This document shows positions 9,470-18,255 of a stretch of 64,000 bases of DNA, in pieces. This DNA is from Curtobacterium sp. MCSS17_007 (GTDB taxonomy: Bacteria > Actinomycetota > Actinomycetes > Actinomycetales > Microbacteriaceae): positions 1,922,001-1,986,000 of the forward strand of contig NZ_CP126257.1 of NCBI RefSeq assembly GCF_003234175.2, written 5' to 3'. The position numbers were made by a program, and so were the translations under genes. The notes beneath the pieces are model-generated. The model saw only the letters and a list, made by a program, of their open reading frames with translations, was not told the origin of the DNA and ran no database searches. How positions within the stretch are numbered: the first letter of the stretch is position 1; the number at the start of each line of letters is the position of its first letter.

Positions 9470-9691
9470 ATGACTTCATCGTTCCCAGGCGGAACCGAGT
9501 GCATCCGCACTCGTCGTCCGCGTCATCTCACCGACAGTCCTGGTGCGCGCTCCGTCGCCGCCTCGCGTCCGTCCGTCGCCACGGTCACCCGCCGTCCCGA
9601 CGACCGGACCCCGTCCGGCGCCACGGTCACCCGCCGTGCCGTCGACCGGACGCCCACCGCAGCATCCGTCCCCGTCCCCGGGGGCCGGTGA
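9470..9691 (+). CDS. Possible small Arg/Pro-rich leader protein before the LuxR regulator
   Basis: A 73-residue frame starts at ATG 9470, twelve bases after GAGGGG, and ends three bases before the regulator's ATG, a spacing that would couple translation. Third codon positions are clearly GC-biased. It contains a 42-base in-frame duplication (ATVTRRPDDRTPSG and ATVTRRAVDRTPTA). I know no family for it. The alternative is that it is 5' leader sequence and the GC bias is just base composition. Confidence 0.35.
   Translation: MTSSFPGGTECIRTRRPRHLTDSPGARSVAASRPSVATVTRRPDDRTPSGATVTRRAVDRTPTAASVPVPGGR
9578..9651 (+). repeat. Two direct 32-base repeats
   Basis: Copies at 9578-9609 and 9620-9651 differ at two bases and are 42 bases apart, a multiple of three. 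They lie directly upstream of the regulator gene. Confidence 0.8.
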
Positions 9692-9694
9692 GTC

Positions 9695-12427
9695 ATGGCA
9701 CTCACCGGTCGCCGTCTCGAGGTCGACCGGATCGCGACCCTCGCCGTACTCCCTCGTGAGTCCGCGATGGTCGTCGTCGGCGACCCTGGTTCCGGGCGCA
9801 GCAGCGTCCTCGACGCGGTCGCCGACCGCGTCTCCCTCCCCGTCGTGCGGGTCGGTGTCAACGGGAGCGAGTCCCGCTGGCCCCTGGCCGGCGTGACCTC
9901 ACTGTTCACCGCGCTCGACGACCCGCGGGCGACCGCCCACATCGCGCACCTGCTCCAGGCCGGCGGTGCGACGAGCGGACTCGCCGCGGCGCACGACTTC
10001 CTCGAGGCCGTGCAGACCCTGACCCTGCCGCCGACGGTCGTCCTCATCGACGACCTCGACCGCATGGACGCCGAGAGCCAGGAACTCATCGGGTTCCTCG
10101 CCGGTCGGCTCGCCGGGACGGCCCTCCGCCTCGTCGCCACGGTCCGCACGGTGCCGTCCGACGGTCCGCTCGCAGCGCTGCCGGTGCTCCGGCTCGAACC
10201 GCTGGTCGCGGACGAGGCGCTCGCCGTCGCCCGGTCGATGGCACCGGAGGGTGCGAACGACGGTGTCCTCGCGATCCTCGCGGATGCGACCGGTGGCAAC
10301 CCGGGGGCACTCCGCGAGCAGTTCGACGCGCTCACCCGCGCCCAGCTCGCCGGCGCGGAGCCGCTCGTCCTGCCGCTCCGTCCGACCGCCACGACCGAGG
10401 CGCTCGCCGCGCTCACGCTCGACCGCCTCGACCGCCCCGACCCCGAGGTCGGGACGGCAGTCGACGACGGCGGCGACGCGGGACGTGGTCTGGACGTCCT
10501 CGCGCGCCTCGCCCTCGTCCCCGTTGCGAGGACGGCCGCGTGGGACCGCGACGCCGTCGACGACCTCGCCGACGCCGGGGTCGTCGTCGTGCGTGGCCAG
10601 ACCGTCGCGGTCCGTGACCCGCTGCTCCGGTCGGCGCTCCACTGGCGCACCTCGGCTCGGACCCGACGGAGCCTGCACGCCGAGCTCGCCGCGGCGAGCA
10701 CGGAGTGCGACCCCCGCGCGGCGGCCTGGCACCGGAGCTTCGTCGACGACGTCCCGGACGTGGTCGCGCTGCTCGAGGCCGCAGCAGGCTACGTCGCCGA
10801 CGGCGCACCGCACGCCGCGGTCGCCCTGGCCGAACGTGCCCTGCACGTCGGCTCCGGTGGCGAGGACGAGCGTGCGGCACTGCTCGTCGTGACCGAGGCG
10901 TTCCTCGCGCAGCGGCTCCTGGGCCTCGCGGCGCGGTACCTCACCGCCATGCGGCCGTTCCGCCGGCCGACCGACGAGGTCCGACGGCTGCGCGCGCTGT
11001 ACTCCGTGCAGTACCTGCGCGGCGAGACCGTGCACGCCGACGAGCTCCTCGTCCCCGTGGCCGCGGAGGCACCCGAAGCCCCCGCGACCGCCGGGCTGCT
11101 GGCCATGGTGGCGAGCTTCCGAGCGGAGACGTGGGACCTCGAGCAGGCCCGTGACCTCCTCGCCCGCGTGGAGCAGCTCAGTCCGGTCCTCACCCCGCAC
11201 ACCGCGGAGATCGCCGGCGCCGTGCAGTGCCTCGTCGCGGCGCTCGACGGCACGCTACCGGCGGACACCGAGCTGTACGACGGCCTGTCCTCGGCACGCC
11301 TGCTGGCGATGTCGGACCCGGCGCTGCTGCTCGTGGCACACGGCCTGAGCATCGCGGAGCGCCACCGCAGCGCCCGACGGGTGTTCGCGCTCGTGGTCGC
11401 ACGTGGCCAGGACACGGAGGCGGTGTGGGTCGAGGGCGCTCGTTACCTGTCGGCTGAGAACGAGCTCCGCTCCGGCAACTTCCGCCAGGCCCTCCGCGCG
11501 ATCGACGCGTGGGAGGCCGGGAGTGCCCTGTCGGCGCAGCGTCTCCGGGAGCCCTCCCGAGTGGTGGCGGTCGCGTGGCGCCACTTCGCCGAGGGGCGCT
11601 CGCACGACGCCCTCGAGGTCGTCGACCGTTGCCTCGCGCTCCGGTCGACCGCGCTGCTCTGGGGAACGACCGCGCAGCTCCACGCCCTGCGAGGTCGCGT
11701 CCTGCTGCTCGACGGGCGGATCGAGGAAGCGGTGGTCGCGCTCGAGGCCGCGGACGCGGTCGGACGCTCGCTGCGGAACCCGACGGTGCTCAGGCACCTC
11801 GGCGACCTGGTCGAGGGCTACGTCCGCCTCGGACGGCTCGACGACGCGCGTGGCACGGCGGCGCGGCTCGCGGCCGACCACCACGCACGGCCGTCCCGCT
11901 GGGGCGCGCTCGTCCTGGCCAGGAGCCTCGCGCTCGTCGCCGACGACACCACGCGCGAGCCCGCCAGGCGCCGTGCGCTGGAGCTGTTCCAGCCGCACGA
12001 CTCGCAGTACGAGCGGGCGCGCACCTTCGCGGCACTCGCCGCCGTCGGGACCGAGGCGGAGCGACCGCGGCTCGGTGCCGCAGCTGCGGCGGCGTACGAG
12101 GCGGCGGGACTCCGGCGTCCGCTCGCCACGCCGGCGGCGGCCGTCGCCATGCCGTCGTTCGGTGTGCCGACGACACTGCGCTCCGGTCCGGTGCTGTCCG
12201 CGCCGTCCCCTGCCACGCCGCGCAGCGCCCCGGACGCGTCCGCGGTGCTGACGTCGCTGACGACCGAGGAGCGCGCCGTCGTGCAGAAGGTGACCGAGGG
12301 GTACCGCAACCGGGAGATCGCATCGTCGCTGTTCATGTCGCAGCGAACGGTGGAGCTGCGCCTGACGCAGATCTACCGCAAGGTGGGCGCACGATCGCGC
12401 TCCCACCTGGTCGCGCTGCTCACCTGA
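9695..12427 (+). CDS. Large ATP-binding LuxR-family (LAL) transcription regulator
   Basis: The 910-residue protein starts with an AAA/STAND-type ATPase: Walker A GDPGSGRSS (29-37) and Walker B VVLIDDLDRMD (about 115-125). A long alpha-helical TPR-like middle part follows, ending in a LuxR/GerE helix-turn-helix (about 855-910; NREIASSLFMSQRTVELRL is the recognition region). This is the layout of MalT/LAL activators, which bind ATP and an inducer before activating transcription. The inducer and targets are unknown. It is divergent from the MFS efflux gene, a plausible but unproven target. The ATG lacks an obvious ribosome site and may be coupled to a small upstream frame. Confidence 0.9.
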   Translation: MALTGRRLEVDRIATLAVLPRESAMVVVGDPGSGRSSVLDAVADRVSLPVVRVGVNGSESRWPLAGVTSLFTALDDPRATAHIAHLLQAGGATSGLAAAHDFLEAVQTLTLPPTVVLIDDLDRMDAESQELIGFLAGRLAGTALRLVATVRTVPSDGPLAALPVLRLEPLVADEALAVARSMAPEGANDGVLAILADATGGNPGALREQFDALTRAQLAGAEPLVLPLRPTATTEALAALTLDRLDRPDPEVGTAVDDGGDAGRGLDVLARLALVPVARTAAWDRDAVDDLADAGVVVVRGQTVAVRDPLLRSALHWRTSARTRRSLHAELAAASTECDPRAAAWHRSFVDDVPDVVALLEAAAGYVADGAPHAAVALAERALHVGSGGEDERAALLVVTEAFLAQRLLGLAARYLTAMRPFRRPTDEVRRLRALYSVQYLRGETVHADELLVPVAAEAPEAPATAGLLAMVASFRAETWDLEQARDLLARVEQLSPVLTPHTAEIAGAVQCLVAALDGTLPADTELYDGLSSARLLAMSDPALLLVAHGLSIAERHRSARRVFALVVARGQDTEAVWVEGARYLSAENELRSGNFRQALRAIDAWEAGSALSAQRLREPSRVVAVAWRHFAEGRSHDALEVVDRCLALRSTALLWGTTAQLHALRGRVLLLDGRIEEAVVALEAADAVGRSLRNPTVLRHLGDLVEGYVRLGRLDDARGTAARLAADHHARPSRWGALVLARSLALVADDTTREPARRRALELFQPHDSQYERARTFAALAAVGTEAERPRLGAAAAAAYEAAGLRRPLATPAAAVAMPSFGVPTTLRSGPVLSAPSPATPRSAPDASAVLTSLTTEERAVVQKVTEGYRNREIASSLFMSQRTVELRLTQIYRKVGARSRSHLVALLT

Positions 12428-12452
12428 GCGGCACGGCGCGACCGCGCGCGGC

Positions 12453-12488
12453 CGGGAGGCCCGGTACCAGCTGGTACCGGGCCTCCCG
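12453..12488. terminator. 36-bp perfect palindrome (GGGAGGC class)
   Basis: The arms 12453-12470 and 12471-12488 are perfectly complementary with no spacer, 25 bases after the regulator's stop. The core CGGGAGGCCCGGT recurs at other gene ends in this window. Confidence 0.8.
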
Positions 12489-12825
12489 TCCGTCGGTCGT
12501 CGGGTCGGTCGTCGGGTTGCGGGAGTCCGCACCGTCCCGGGGTGCGTCGCACCGCCGACGCGGGGAACCGCAAGAGCGGGAGCGCGGTGTTGTCCCGACG
12601 TCCGGACCGGATGAGGCTTCTCGTGCACCGACCGCCGTGCCCTCCCCGCAGGGCCGGTCCGCACCCCCGACGTCCGGTACCCGAACCGTCGAGCACCCGC
12701 CCGTCCCTGCCTGATCCGTGGACGGTCAGCCGGCCGACGGCCCCGGACATGCGGCAGACCCGACGGCGGTCGGTGCCGCTCCCGGTCCACCTCCGCGGCC
12801 CGGTCCCCCACCGAACGGACACCAG
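12489..12825. other. No gene recognised
   Basis: I see no supported gene here. It begins with short GGTCGTCGG direct repeats. Open frames in it lack ribosome sites and recognisable protein sequence. Confidence 0.5.
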
Positions 12826-12990
12826 ATGTGCGGCATCATCGCCCCGTGGGGCCCGATCGAGGCCGTCGTCCCGCTGCAGGTGCTCGCCCGGGAACTCGCG
12901 CTCCAGCTCGGCTGCGACGTCGACGAGCCCCGCAACCTCGCGAAGTCGGTGACGGACGGATGGCCAGGCACGCCCGCGTCGACCGGCTGA
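12826..12990 (+). pseudogene. Probable glmS remnant (N-terminal MCGI joined to C-terminal SIS end)
   Basis: The 54-codon frame begins MCGIIA, like the catalytic N-terminus of glucosamine-6-phosphate synthase. It jumps at once to [18 protein letters not shown] and [13 protein letters not shown], which match the extreme C-terminus of GlmS (family pattern VPLQLLAYH...[13 protein letters not shown]). About 550 residues in between are missing. The simplest reading is an internally deleted second copy of glmS or of a related isomerase gene. It could still be translated as a small protein. The match is from memory of the family, not from a search. Confidence 0.6.
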
Positions 12991-13127
12991 CGGTGTTCCT
13001 CGCCGTCCTGGCCGGACTCGCCATCGTCACGACGGTCGTCGTGGTGGTGCTCGCCGTCGTGGACACGACGGCCCGGAGCGGGGCGCTCAGACCGCTCTTG
13101 GTGTCGGCTGCGATCCTGGTGCCTTGA
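12960..13127 (+). CDS. Small single-span membrane protein
   Basis: This 55-residue protein has a basic start (MARHARVDR), a long hydrophobic helix (about 10-34, rich in Val/Ala) and a second hydrophobic stretch at its end. It overlaps the tail of the glmS-like remnant in another frame and shares its stop region (TTGA) with the next gene, which implies translational coupling to the M50B-like protein. Function unknown. Confidence 0.5.
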   Translation: MARHARVDRLTVFLAVLAGLAIVTTVVVVVLAVVDTTARSGALRPLLVSAAILVP

Positions 13128-13837
13128 GCACCGCAGCCCCGCCCCTCGTGTTCGTCGCCGTCCTGGTCGGCGCCGTCCTGCCGTTCGTCCCGCTGCTCGG
13201 GCGGGTCGCCCGCATCGCCGCGACGATCGTGCACGAGGTCGGCCACTGCGTCGTCGTCGTGCCGTTCGGCGGCCGCATCGAGCGCATCGACCTGCACCCC
13301 GACGGCTCCGGTGAGGCCTGGGTCCGGCTCGGCCGGGTCCCCGGCGGGATCCGGTGGCTCGTCCGCGTGCTCAACCTGTTCGCCGGGTACAGCGCGCCGC
13401 TGTGGGCCGGCGTGCTGCTCGTCACCGGGGTGCTGCACGGGTCGGGATGGTTGCCGGTCGCGGTGCTGGCGGTCGTCGGTCTCGTCGCGCTCGCGTTCGT
13501 CCGGAACTGGTTCGGCCTGCTGGTCGTGGTCGGCTTCGACGCGCTCGCACTCTGGGTCGCGGTCCGGCCGTCGGACGTCACGGTGCTCGTCGTCGCTGCC
13601 GTGGGTGCCGCCTTCGTCGTGGACGGACTGCGCTCGCTCGTGCACGTCGCCCGGTGGCTGCTCACCGGTGCCCGGGTGCAGACCGACTTCCACATCGCCG
13701 CTGCCGAGATGCGCGTGCCGGCGGTGCTCTGGTTCGCGCTGTTCCTGGTCGTGAACGGCGTGGTGGTGTGGCTCGCCCGCGAGCCGCTGCTCGCGACGTG
13801 GGACACCGTCGCCGCCGGGGTGCGCGCGCTGGTCTGA
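13124..13837 (+). CDS. M50B-like integral membrane protein with HEVGH motif
   Basis: The 237-residue protein has about six membrane helices and the zinc-protease motif HEVGH (about residues 38-42) in the second hydrophobic segment. That is the arrangement of peptidase M50B-like proteins, intramembrane metalloprotease relatives common in actinobacteria. A third zinc ligand of the classic NPDG type is not obvious, so activity is uncertain. The start is the TTG at 13124, which overlaps the stop of the small membrane protein upstream. Confidence 0.75.
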   Translation: MSTAAPPLVFVAVLVGAVLPFVPLLGRVARIAATIVHEVGHCVVVVPFGGRIERIDLHPDGSGEAWVRLGRVPGGIRWLVRVLNLFAGYSAPLWAGVLLVTGVLHGSGWLPVAVLAVVGLVALAFVRNWFGLLVVVGFDALALWVAVRPSDVTVLVVAAVGAAFVVDGLRSLVHVARWLLTGARVQTDFHIAAAEMRVPAVLWFALFLVVNGVVVWLAREPLLATWDTVAAGVRALV

Positions 13838-13924
13838 ACCGCTACCGTAACCCGACGCCGCAAAGGCCCACCGACGTGTCCGGCCTGCGAGAGTACCCGC
13901 ACGACGGACACACCAGGAGGACCC

Positions 13925-15328
13925 ATGTCGGACGACGGCCACGGCTTCGCCACGGAACAGGTGCACGGCGGGTTCTTGCCCGACACCGCGCACGGCGCCC
14001 GGGTGCCCGCGATCCACATGTCCTCCGGCTTCCTCTTCGACGACTTCGACCAGGCGCGGGACCGCTTCGCCGGGGTCGACGACGGCTACACGTACACCCG
14101 GCTCGGCAACCCGACGAACGCCGACGTCGAACGTCGCGTCGCCCTGCTCGAGCGGAGTCCCGAGGCGATCCTCGTCGGCAGCGGCCAGGCGGCCGTCACG
14201 GTGGCGCTCCTCGGGCTCCTGCAGGCCGGCGACCACGTCGTCAGCGCCCGGAGCATCTACGAGGGCACGAAGGGGCTACTCCTGCAGAACCTGGCGCGGC
14301 TCGGCATCGAGGTCGACTTCGTCGCCGACCAGCGCGACCTCGAGGAGTGGGCGCGCGCGGTGCGGCCGAACACGAAGGCGTTCTTCGCCGAGACGATCCC
14401 GAACCCGAAGAACGACGTGCTCGACATCGCCGGCGTCGCGGACACCGCGCACCGTGCCGGGGTGCCGCTCATCGTGGACAACACCCTGGCGACGCCGTAC
14501 CTCGTGCGACCGGTCGAGCACGGTGCCGACATCGTGGTGCACTCGGCGTCGAAGTTCCTCTCCGGACACGGCGCGGGGCTCGGTGGACTGGTCGTCGACG
14601 GCGGTCGGTTCGACTGGGCACGGCACCCCGAGCGGTTCGGTCACCTGACCGCCCCGGACCGGGCGCTCGCTGGGCAGAGCTACGTCGAGCGCTACGGCAG
14701 CCGGGCCTTCGTCGTGTACGCGCGCGATGTCGTCGCGTCCCGGATCGGCCCGGCGCCGTCGCCGTTCAACGCGTTCCTGCTCCGTCAGGGCATCGAGACG
14801 CTGTCGCTCCGGGTGGAACGCCACACCGCGAACGCGCTGGCCGTCGCGTCGTTCCTGGAGCAGCAGCCGGAGGTGACGAGCGTCGACCACGCGGGTCTCG
14901 CCTCCAGTCCGTACCACGACCTCGCCCGGCGCTACCTGCCCCGTGGCGCGGGATCCGTGTTCGCCTTCACCCTCGCCGGTGGCGAGCCCGCCGCGCGCGC
15001 CTTCATCGACGGTGTCGCGCTCTTCAGCCGGATGACCCACCTGGGCGACGTCCGTTCGCTCGTGCTGCACCCCGCGACCACGACGCACGCGGGCCGCACG
15101 GCGGCCGAGCGGGCGGAGCTCGGGATCGGCGACGGACTCGTCCGCTTGTCGGTGGGCATCGAGGACGTCGCGGACCTGCTCCGCGACGTGGAGCGCGGCC
15201 TGGCCGCGGTGCGCGCCGCCGCGGATCGTGACACGACCGGCCGGGAGGCGCGTCACACCCCCGCCCCGTCGGTCGCGGCGCTCGCGCACAGCGTCGCGCA
15301 GGGCCACGTCGTCGCCGAGGAGGTCTGA
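13925..15328 (+). CDS. O-acetylhomoserine sulfhydrylase-like PLP enzyme (Cys/Met metabolism family)
   Basis: This 467-residue enzyme belongs to the Cys/Met PLP-dependent family. YTRLGNPTN and the cofactor lysine in HSASKFLSGHG are visible, followed by the conserved C-terminal SVGIEDVADLL. The length and the start FATEQVHGG fit O-acetylhomoserine aminocarboxypropyltransferase (MetY-like), which makes homocysteine from O-acetylhomoserine and sulfide. The ATG has a strong AGGAGG four bases upstream. A flavin monooxygenase gene follows after two bases, so the pair probably feeds sulfur released from organosulfur compounds into methionine synthesis. Confidence 0.88.
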   Translation: MSDDGHGFATEQVHGGFLPDTAHGARVPAIHMSSGFLFDDFDQARDRFAGVDDGYTYTRLGNPTNADVERRVALLERSPEAILVGSGQAAVTVALLGLLQAGDHVVSARSIYEGTKGLLLQNLARLGIEVDFVADQRDLEEWARAVRPNTKAFFAETIPNPKNDVLDIAGVADTAHRAGVPLIVDNTLATPYLVRPVEHGADIVVHSASKFLSGHGAGLGGLVVDGGRFDWARHPERFGHLTAPDRALAGQSYVERYGSRAFVVYARDVVASRIGPAPSPFNAFLLRQGIETLSLRVERHTANALAVASFLEQQPEVTSVDHAGLASSPYHDLARRYLPRGAGSVFAFTLAGGEPAARAFIDGVALFSRMTHLGDVRSLVLHPATTTHAGRTAAERAELGIGDGLVRLSVGIEDVADLLRDVERGLAAVRAAADRDTTGREARHTPAPSVAALAHSVAQGHVVAEEV

Positions 15329-15330
15329 CG

Positions 15331-16635
15331 GTGGGCGACCTGCAGCACTTCGGCTACTTCTTCTCGCGGGGCTTCGGGCCCCAGGCGTGGGGCAGGTCCG
15401 ACTGGGACTGGGGACACGACTGGACGAAGCCGGACCTGTACCAGCAGTCCGTCCGCGCGCTCGAACAGGCCGGCATGGACCTGGTCATCGCGGAGGACGC
15501 GATCTCCCTCGGCAACCCCGCGACGCTCGACCTGCGGATCCGGCAGGCGTACGGCGGACCGAAGCACGACCCGCTGCTCCTCGCGCCGTACCTGTTCGCC
15601 GCCACGCAGCACATCGGCATCGCCCCGACCGTGAACGCGGGCATCACGCCCCCGTACCTGGCCGCCCGACAGGCGGCCACCCTCGCGCACCTGTCCTCGG
15701 ACCGCTTCGGGGTGAACGTGGTGACCGACACCGGCAGCGCCCGGCACGTCGGGGCTGCGCAGCTGCCGCACGACGCCGCCTACGACCGGGCCGAGGAGTG
15801 GATCACGCTGCTCCGTCGCCTCTGGCACTCGTGGGGCGACGGGTACGTCGGGGACCCGTCCGACTGGCACTTCGCGGACGGTGCCGCGCTCGACGCCTTC
15901 CACCACGAGGGCGCCCACTTCACCGCGGACGGTCCGCTCAACGCCCTACCGCTCGAGCGCGACCCGGTCGTGGTCTCCCCCGGAGGCTCCGGACGCGGAC
16001 TCGGGTTCGCCGGGACGCACTCGGACGTGCAGCTGGCGCTCGCACCACTGACGGCCGCAGCGGTGCGTTCCTACCGGTCACGGGTGCTGACGGCAGCGGC
16101 CGACGCCGGTCGCAGCGCCGACGACCTCCGGGTGCTGTTCGTCCTGAAGCCCGTTGTGGTGTCGTCGGCGGACGAGGCCGACCGACTCGTCGAGGCCTCC
16201 CGGCACCCCTCCGACGCGGATCTCCGTGCGGCAGCCGTCGCCTGGTCGAGCGATTCCGAGACGGACCTGCTCACGCTCGACCTCGACGCGCCGATCCCGG
16301 CGGGGACGTTCGGTGAGCACGTGTCCGCGGGCACGGTCCGCGGGCTCGTCGGGGAGACGCCGGACGCGCCGCTCCGCGAGCTCCTCGCGCGGAAGGCGCG
16401 CCTCGGTCGGATCAGTACGCACGAGGGGTTCGTGGGGACCGCCGAGGAGTTCGCCGACTTCGTCGAGGAGCTCGGCGCCGATGCCGACAACGACGGGTTC
16501 ATCCTGTCCGGGGACCTGCACCCCGCGCAGGTCTACCGGATGACGGGCGACCTGGTGCCGGCGCTCCGCAGGCGCGGGCTGCTGCGTCGGGAGTACGGCG
16601 ACGGGGGTCTCCGGGCGAACCTGTTCGACTTCTGA
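15331..16635 (+). CDS. LLM-class flavin-dependent monooxygenase (NtaA/SnaA/DszA type)
   Basis: The 434-residue protein fits the FMNH2-dependent luciferase-like monooxygenases of the NtaA/SnaA/DszA/SoxA group. It has the N-terminal GYFFSRGFGPQAWG, the early IAEDAISLGN stretch, THPPYLAAR-like TPPYLAARQAATLAHLSS, and NVVTDTG. Members oxidise nitrogen- or sulfur-containing organic compounds such as sulfones and chelators. Its GTG start lies two bases after the sulfhydrylase stop, which favours a role in sulfur scavenging. The substrate is not determinable, and a flavin reductase is not adjacent. Confidence 0.88.
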   Translation: MGDLQHFGYFFSRGFGPQAWGRSDWDWGHDWTKPDLYQQSVRALEQAGMDLVIAEDAISLGNPATLDLRIRQAYGGPKHDPLLLAPYLFAATQHIGIAPTVNAGITPPYLAARQAATLAHLSSDRFGVNVVTDTGSARHVGAAQLPHDAAYDRAEEWITLLRRLWHSWGDGYVGDPSDWHFADGAALDAFHHEGAHFTADGPLNALPLERDPVVVSPGGSGRGLGFAGTHSDVQLALAPLTAAAVRSYRSRVLTAAADAGRSADDLRVLFVLKPVVVSSADEADRLVEASRHPSDADLRAAAVAWSSDSETDLLTLDLDAPIPAGTFGEHVSAGTVRGLVGETPDAPLRELLARKARLGRISTHEGFVGTAEEFADFVEELGADADNDGFILSGDLHPAQVYRMTGDLVPALRRRGLLRREYGDGGLRANLFDF

Positions 16636-16653
16636 CCCGGACCCGGTCCCGCC

Positions 16654-17556
16654 CTACTGCTTCTTCTTGCCGGACTTCTTCTCGCGCTTGTCCTTCTTGT
16701 CCGACTTCTCCTTGTCGGACTTCTTGCCGGACTTCTTCTCGCGCTTGTCCTTCTTGTCCGACTTCACCTTGTCGGACTTCTTCTCGTGCTTGTCCTTCTT
16801 GTCCGACTTCTCCTTGTGCTTGTCCTTCTTGCCGGACTGCTCCTTGCCGGACTCCTCTGTGCCGGACTCCTCCTCGGCCTCGTCCTCCGTGCCGGGCTGC
16901 TCCTCGTGGGACCCGTCCTCGTCGTCCGCCTGCGGAGCACGCGCACCGGAGGGCGAGAGCCCGTCGACCGGCTCGACCACGACGGCCGTGCCGGTGTCCG
17001 CGAGCACGTCGACCTGCTGCTCCTCGACCACCGGGGCCAGGGCGTCCTCGACCCGCTCGACCACGAGCTCGGCCCCGTCCTCGGCGAGCCGCAGCAACGC
17101 CTGGGCGGCACGCACCCGCGTGGTGGTCTTCCGAGCGAGCACGTCGGCCCGGGCTCCCTCGAGGAACCCGCGAAGGGCTCGTTCGACGGTCGACCGACCC
17201 CGCGGCGCCGACCGGTCCAAGCGGTCGAGCTCCCCCGCGATGCCCGCGGTGTCGTCCTCGACCCGCTCGTCCCGGACCGAGGCGACCAGCGCGGCGACGG
17301 CAGCAGCAGCACGCTCCACAGCGGCCGAGCGCTGGTCGAGCACGACGAGCATCTCGAAGACGTTGCCGTACGAGACCGTCTCGAGGCGCACGGGCTCGGC
17401 GCCACGACCGCGGACGACGAGTCGTGATCCGGGCGTGGGGAGCCAGGCGACCACCGCGGCGACGGTCGCGACGGACCCCACGATCCGCTCGTACTCCGCC
17501 AGCCCCAGACGGTCCTGCTCTCGCAGACGGACTCGGATCGCGATCTCCTGCACCAC
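16654..17556 (-). CDS. Uncharacterised protein with Lys-rich repetitive tail
   Basis: The 300-residue protein has a globular alpha/helical N-terminal region (about 1-200). An acidic linker (about 205-235) leads into a highly basic tail of degenerate units such as SDKKDKREKKSGKK, about 65 residues long. The tail resembles nucleic-acid-binding or histone-like tails, but I recognise no domain in the N-terminal part. It starts at GTG 17556, and alternative starts nearby are possible. It stands alone between the LLM gene (convergent) and the ssrA region. Function unknown. Confidence 0.7.
   Translation of the reverse strand: MVQEIAIRVRLREQDRLGLAEYERIVGSVATVAAVVAWLPTPGSRLVVRGRGAEPVRLETVSYGNVFEMLVVLDQRSAAVERAAAAVAALVASVRDERVEDDTAGIAGELDRLDRSAPRGRSTVERALRGFLEGARADVLARKTTTRVRAAQALLRLAEDGAELVVERVEDALAPVVEEQQVDVLADTGTAVVVEPVDGLSPSGARAPQADDEDGSHEEQPGTEDEAEEESGTEESGKEQSGKKDKHKEKSDKKDKHEKKSDKVKSDKKDKREKKSGKKSDKEKSDKKDKREKKSGKKKQ
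16661..16860 (-). repeat. Degenerate tandem repeat encoding the Lys-rich tail
   Basis: Units built from TTCTTGTCCGACTTC-type blocks repeat in frame about six to eight times in the 3' part of the lysine-tail gene. Exact unit boundaries vary, so copy number is likely unstable. Confidence 0.8.
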
Positions 17557-17638
17557 GCGTGGGCCTCTCGTTCGGGGACGACGTGGGCCTGCCCCACGCC
17601 TGACCCGGACAGTAGTCCTCGGTCCCCGCAGGAACAGC

Positions 17639-17679
17639 GAACGCCCCGCCGACGTCCAGGGGACGGCGACGGGGCGTTC
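17639..17679 (-). terminator. Terminator downstream of ssrA
   Basis: Arms beginning at 17639 and ending at 17679 form a 10-bp stem (GAACGCCCCG with its complement) that continues with two mismatches. It lies 49 bases beyond the mature tmRNA 3' end. Confidence 0.65.
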
Positions 17680-17727
17680 AGGGGGCGATCTCGGTGATCA
17701 GCGTGACAGCGGCCCGACGTCCGGCGG

Positions 17728-18104
17728 TGGTGGAGATGGGGGGAATCGAACCCCCGTCCATCGCTGAGCTTCGACGTCTTCTACGGGCGTATCCGGATGA
17801 GGCGTTCTGCTCGGCCCCGTCCTTTGCTACCGGCTTCTAGGACGACGGGCCCAGTCTCAGTGCAAGTCCCGCACGGCCCTGAGGCGCAACCGTGCAGCAA
17901 GTCCTCTGGATGACGCCGGGATCAGGTTAGGGGACGGTCACCTGGCCGACGGACTTCATGTGCTGGGCTGCTTACGCAGCGAGAGCGAAGTCAGTGCGCT
18001 TGGAATTGGCACTTGTTGTTTTCCACGGATCGTTCACGAGATGACCGTGGGTCCTCGGCCCGCTTCCCGTCGGCACACAGGCAATGTCGAAACCGATCAT
18101 CCCC
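17728..18104 (-). ncRNA. ssrA: tmRNA (transfer-messenger RNA)
   Basis: The 377-nt RNA has both diagnostic ends. The 5' GGGGATGATCGGTTTCGAC at 18104 pairs with the 3' CATCTCC before ACCA (17728) to form the acceptor stem. The T arm GGGGGTTCGATTCCCCC is intact and CCA is encoded. The tag frame at 18010-17972 (minus strand) reads ANSKRTDFALAA then TAA; the resume codon is GCC. It rescues stalled ribosomes together with SmpB, encoded 151 bases upstream on the same strand. Confidence 0.97.
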
Positions 18105-18255
18105 GTACGGGCCGGAACGTGCGAGCCGCTGTCACGCTGTTGAGTTGCCAATGCTCCTCGGGAGGAGCGGTACCCCAGCCTAGCGGGGTCCGCTGGACGA
18201 TGCCAGCGGTGTTCGCCGTGGGCTCACCCGGCAACGGGCGCGCCCGCCGGACGAC

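Noticed and set aside
13838..13924. SAM riboswitch before the sulfhydrylase gene
   Set aside because: The 87-base gap is too short and shows no conserved SAM-aptamer core.
17728..18104. tmRNA as prophage integration site
   Set aside because: ssrA is a common integration target, but this copy is intact and flanked by ordinary chromosomal genes. The prophage junction is in comM, 30 kb away.
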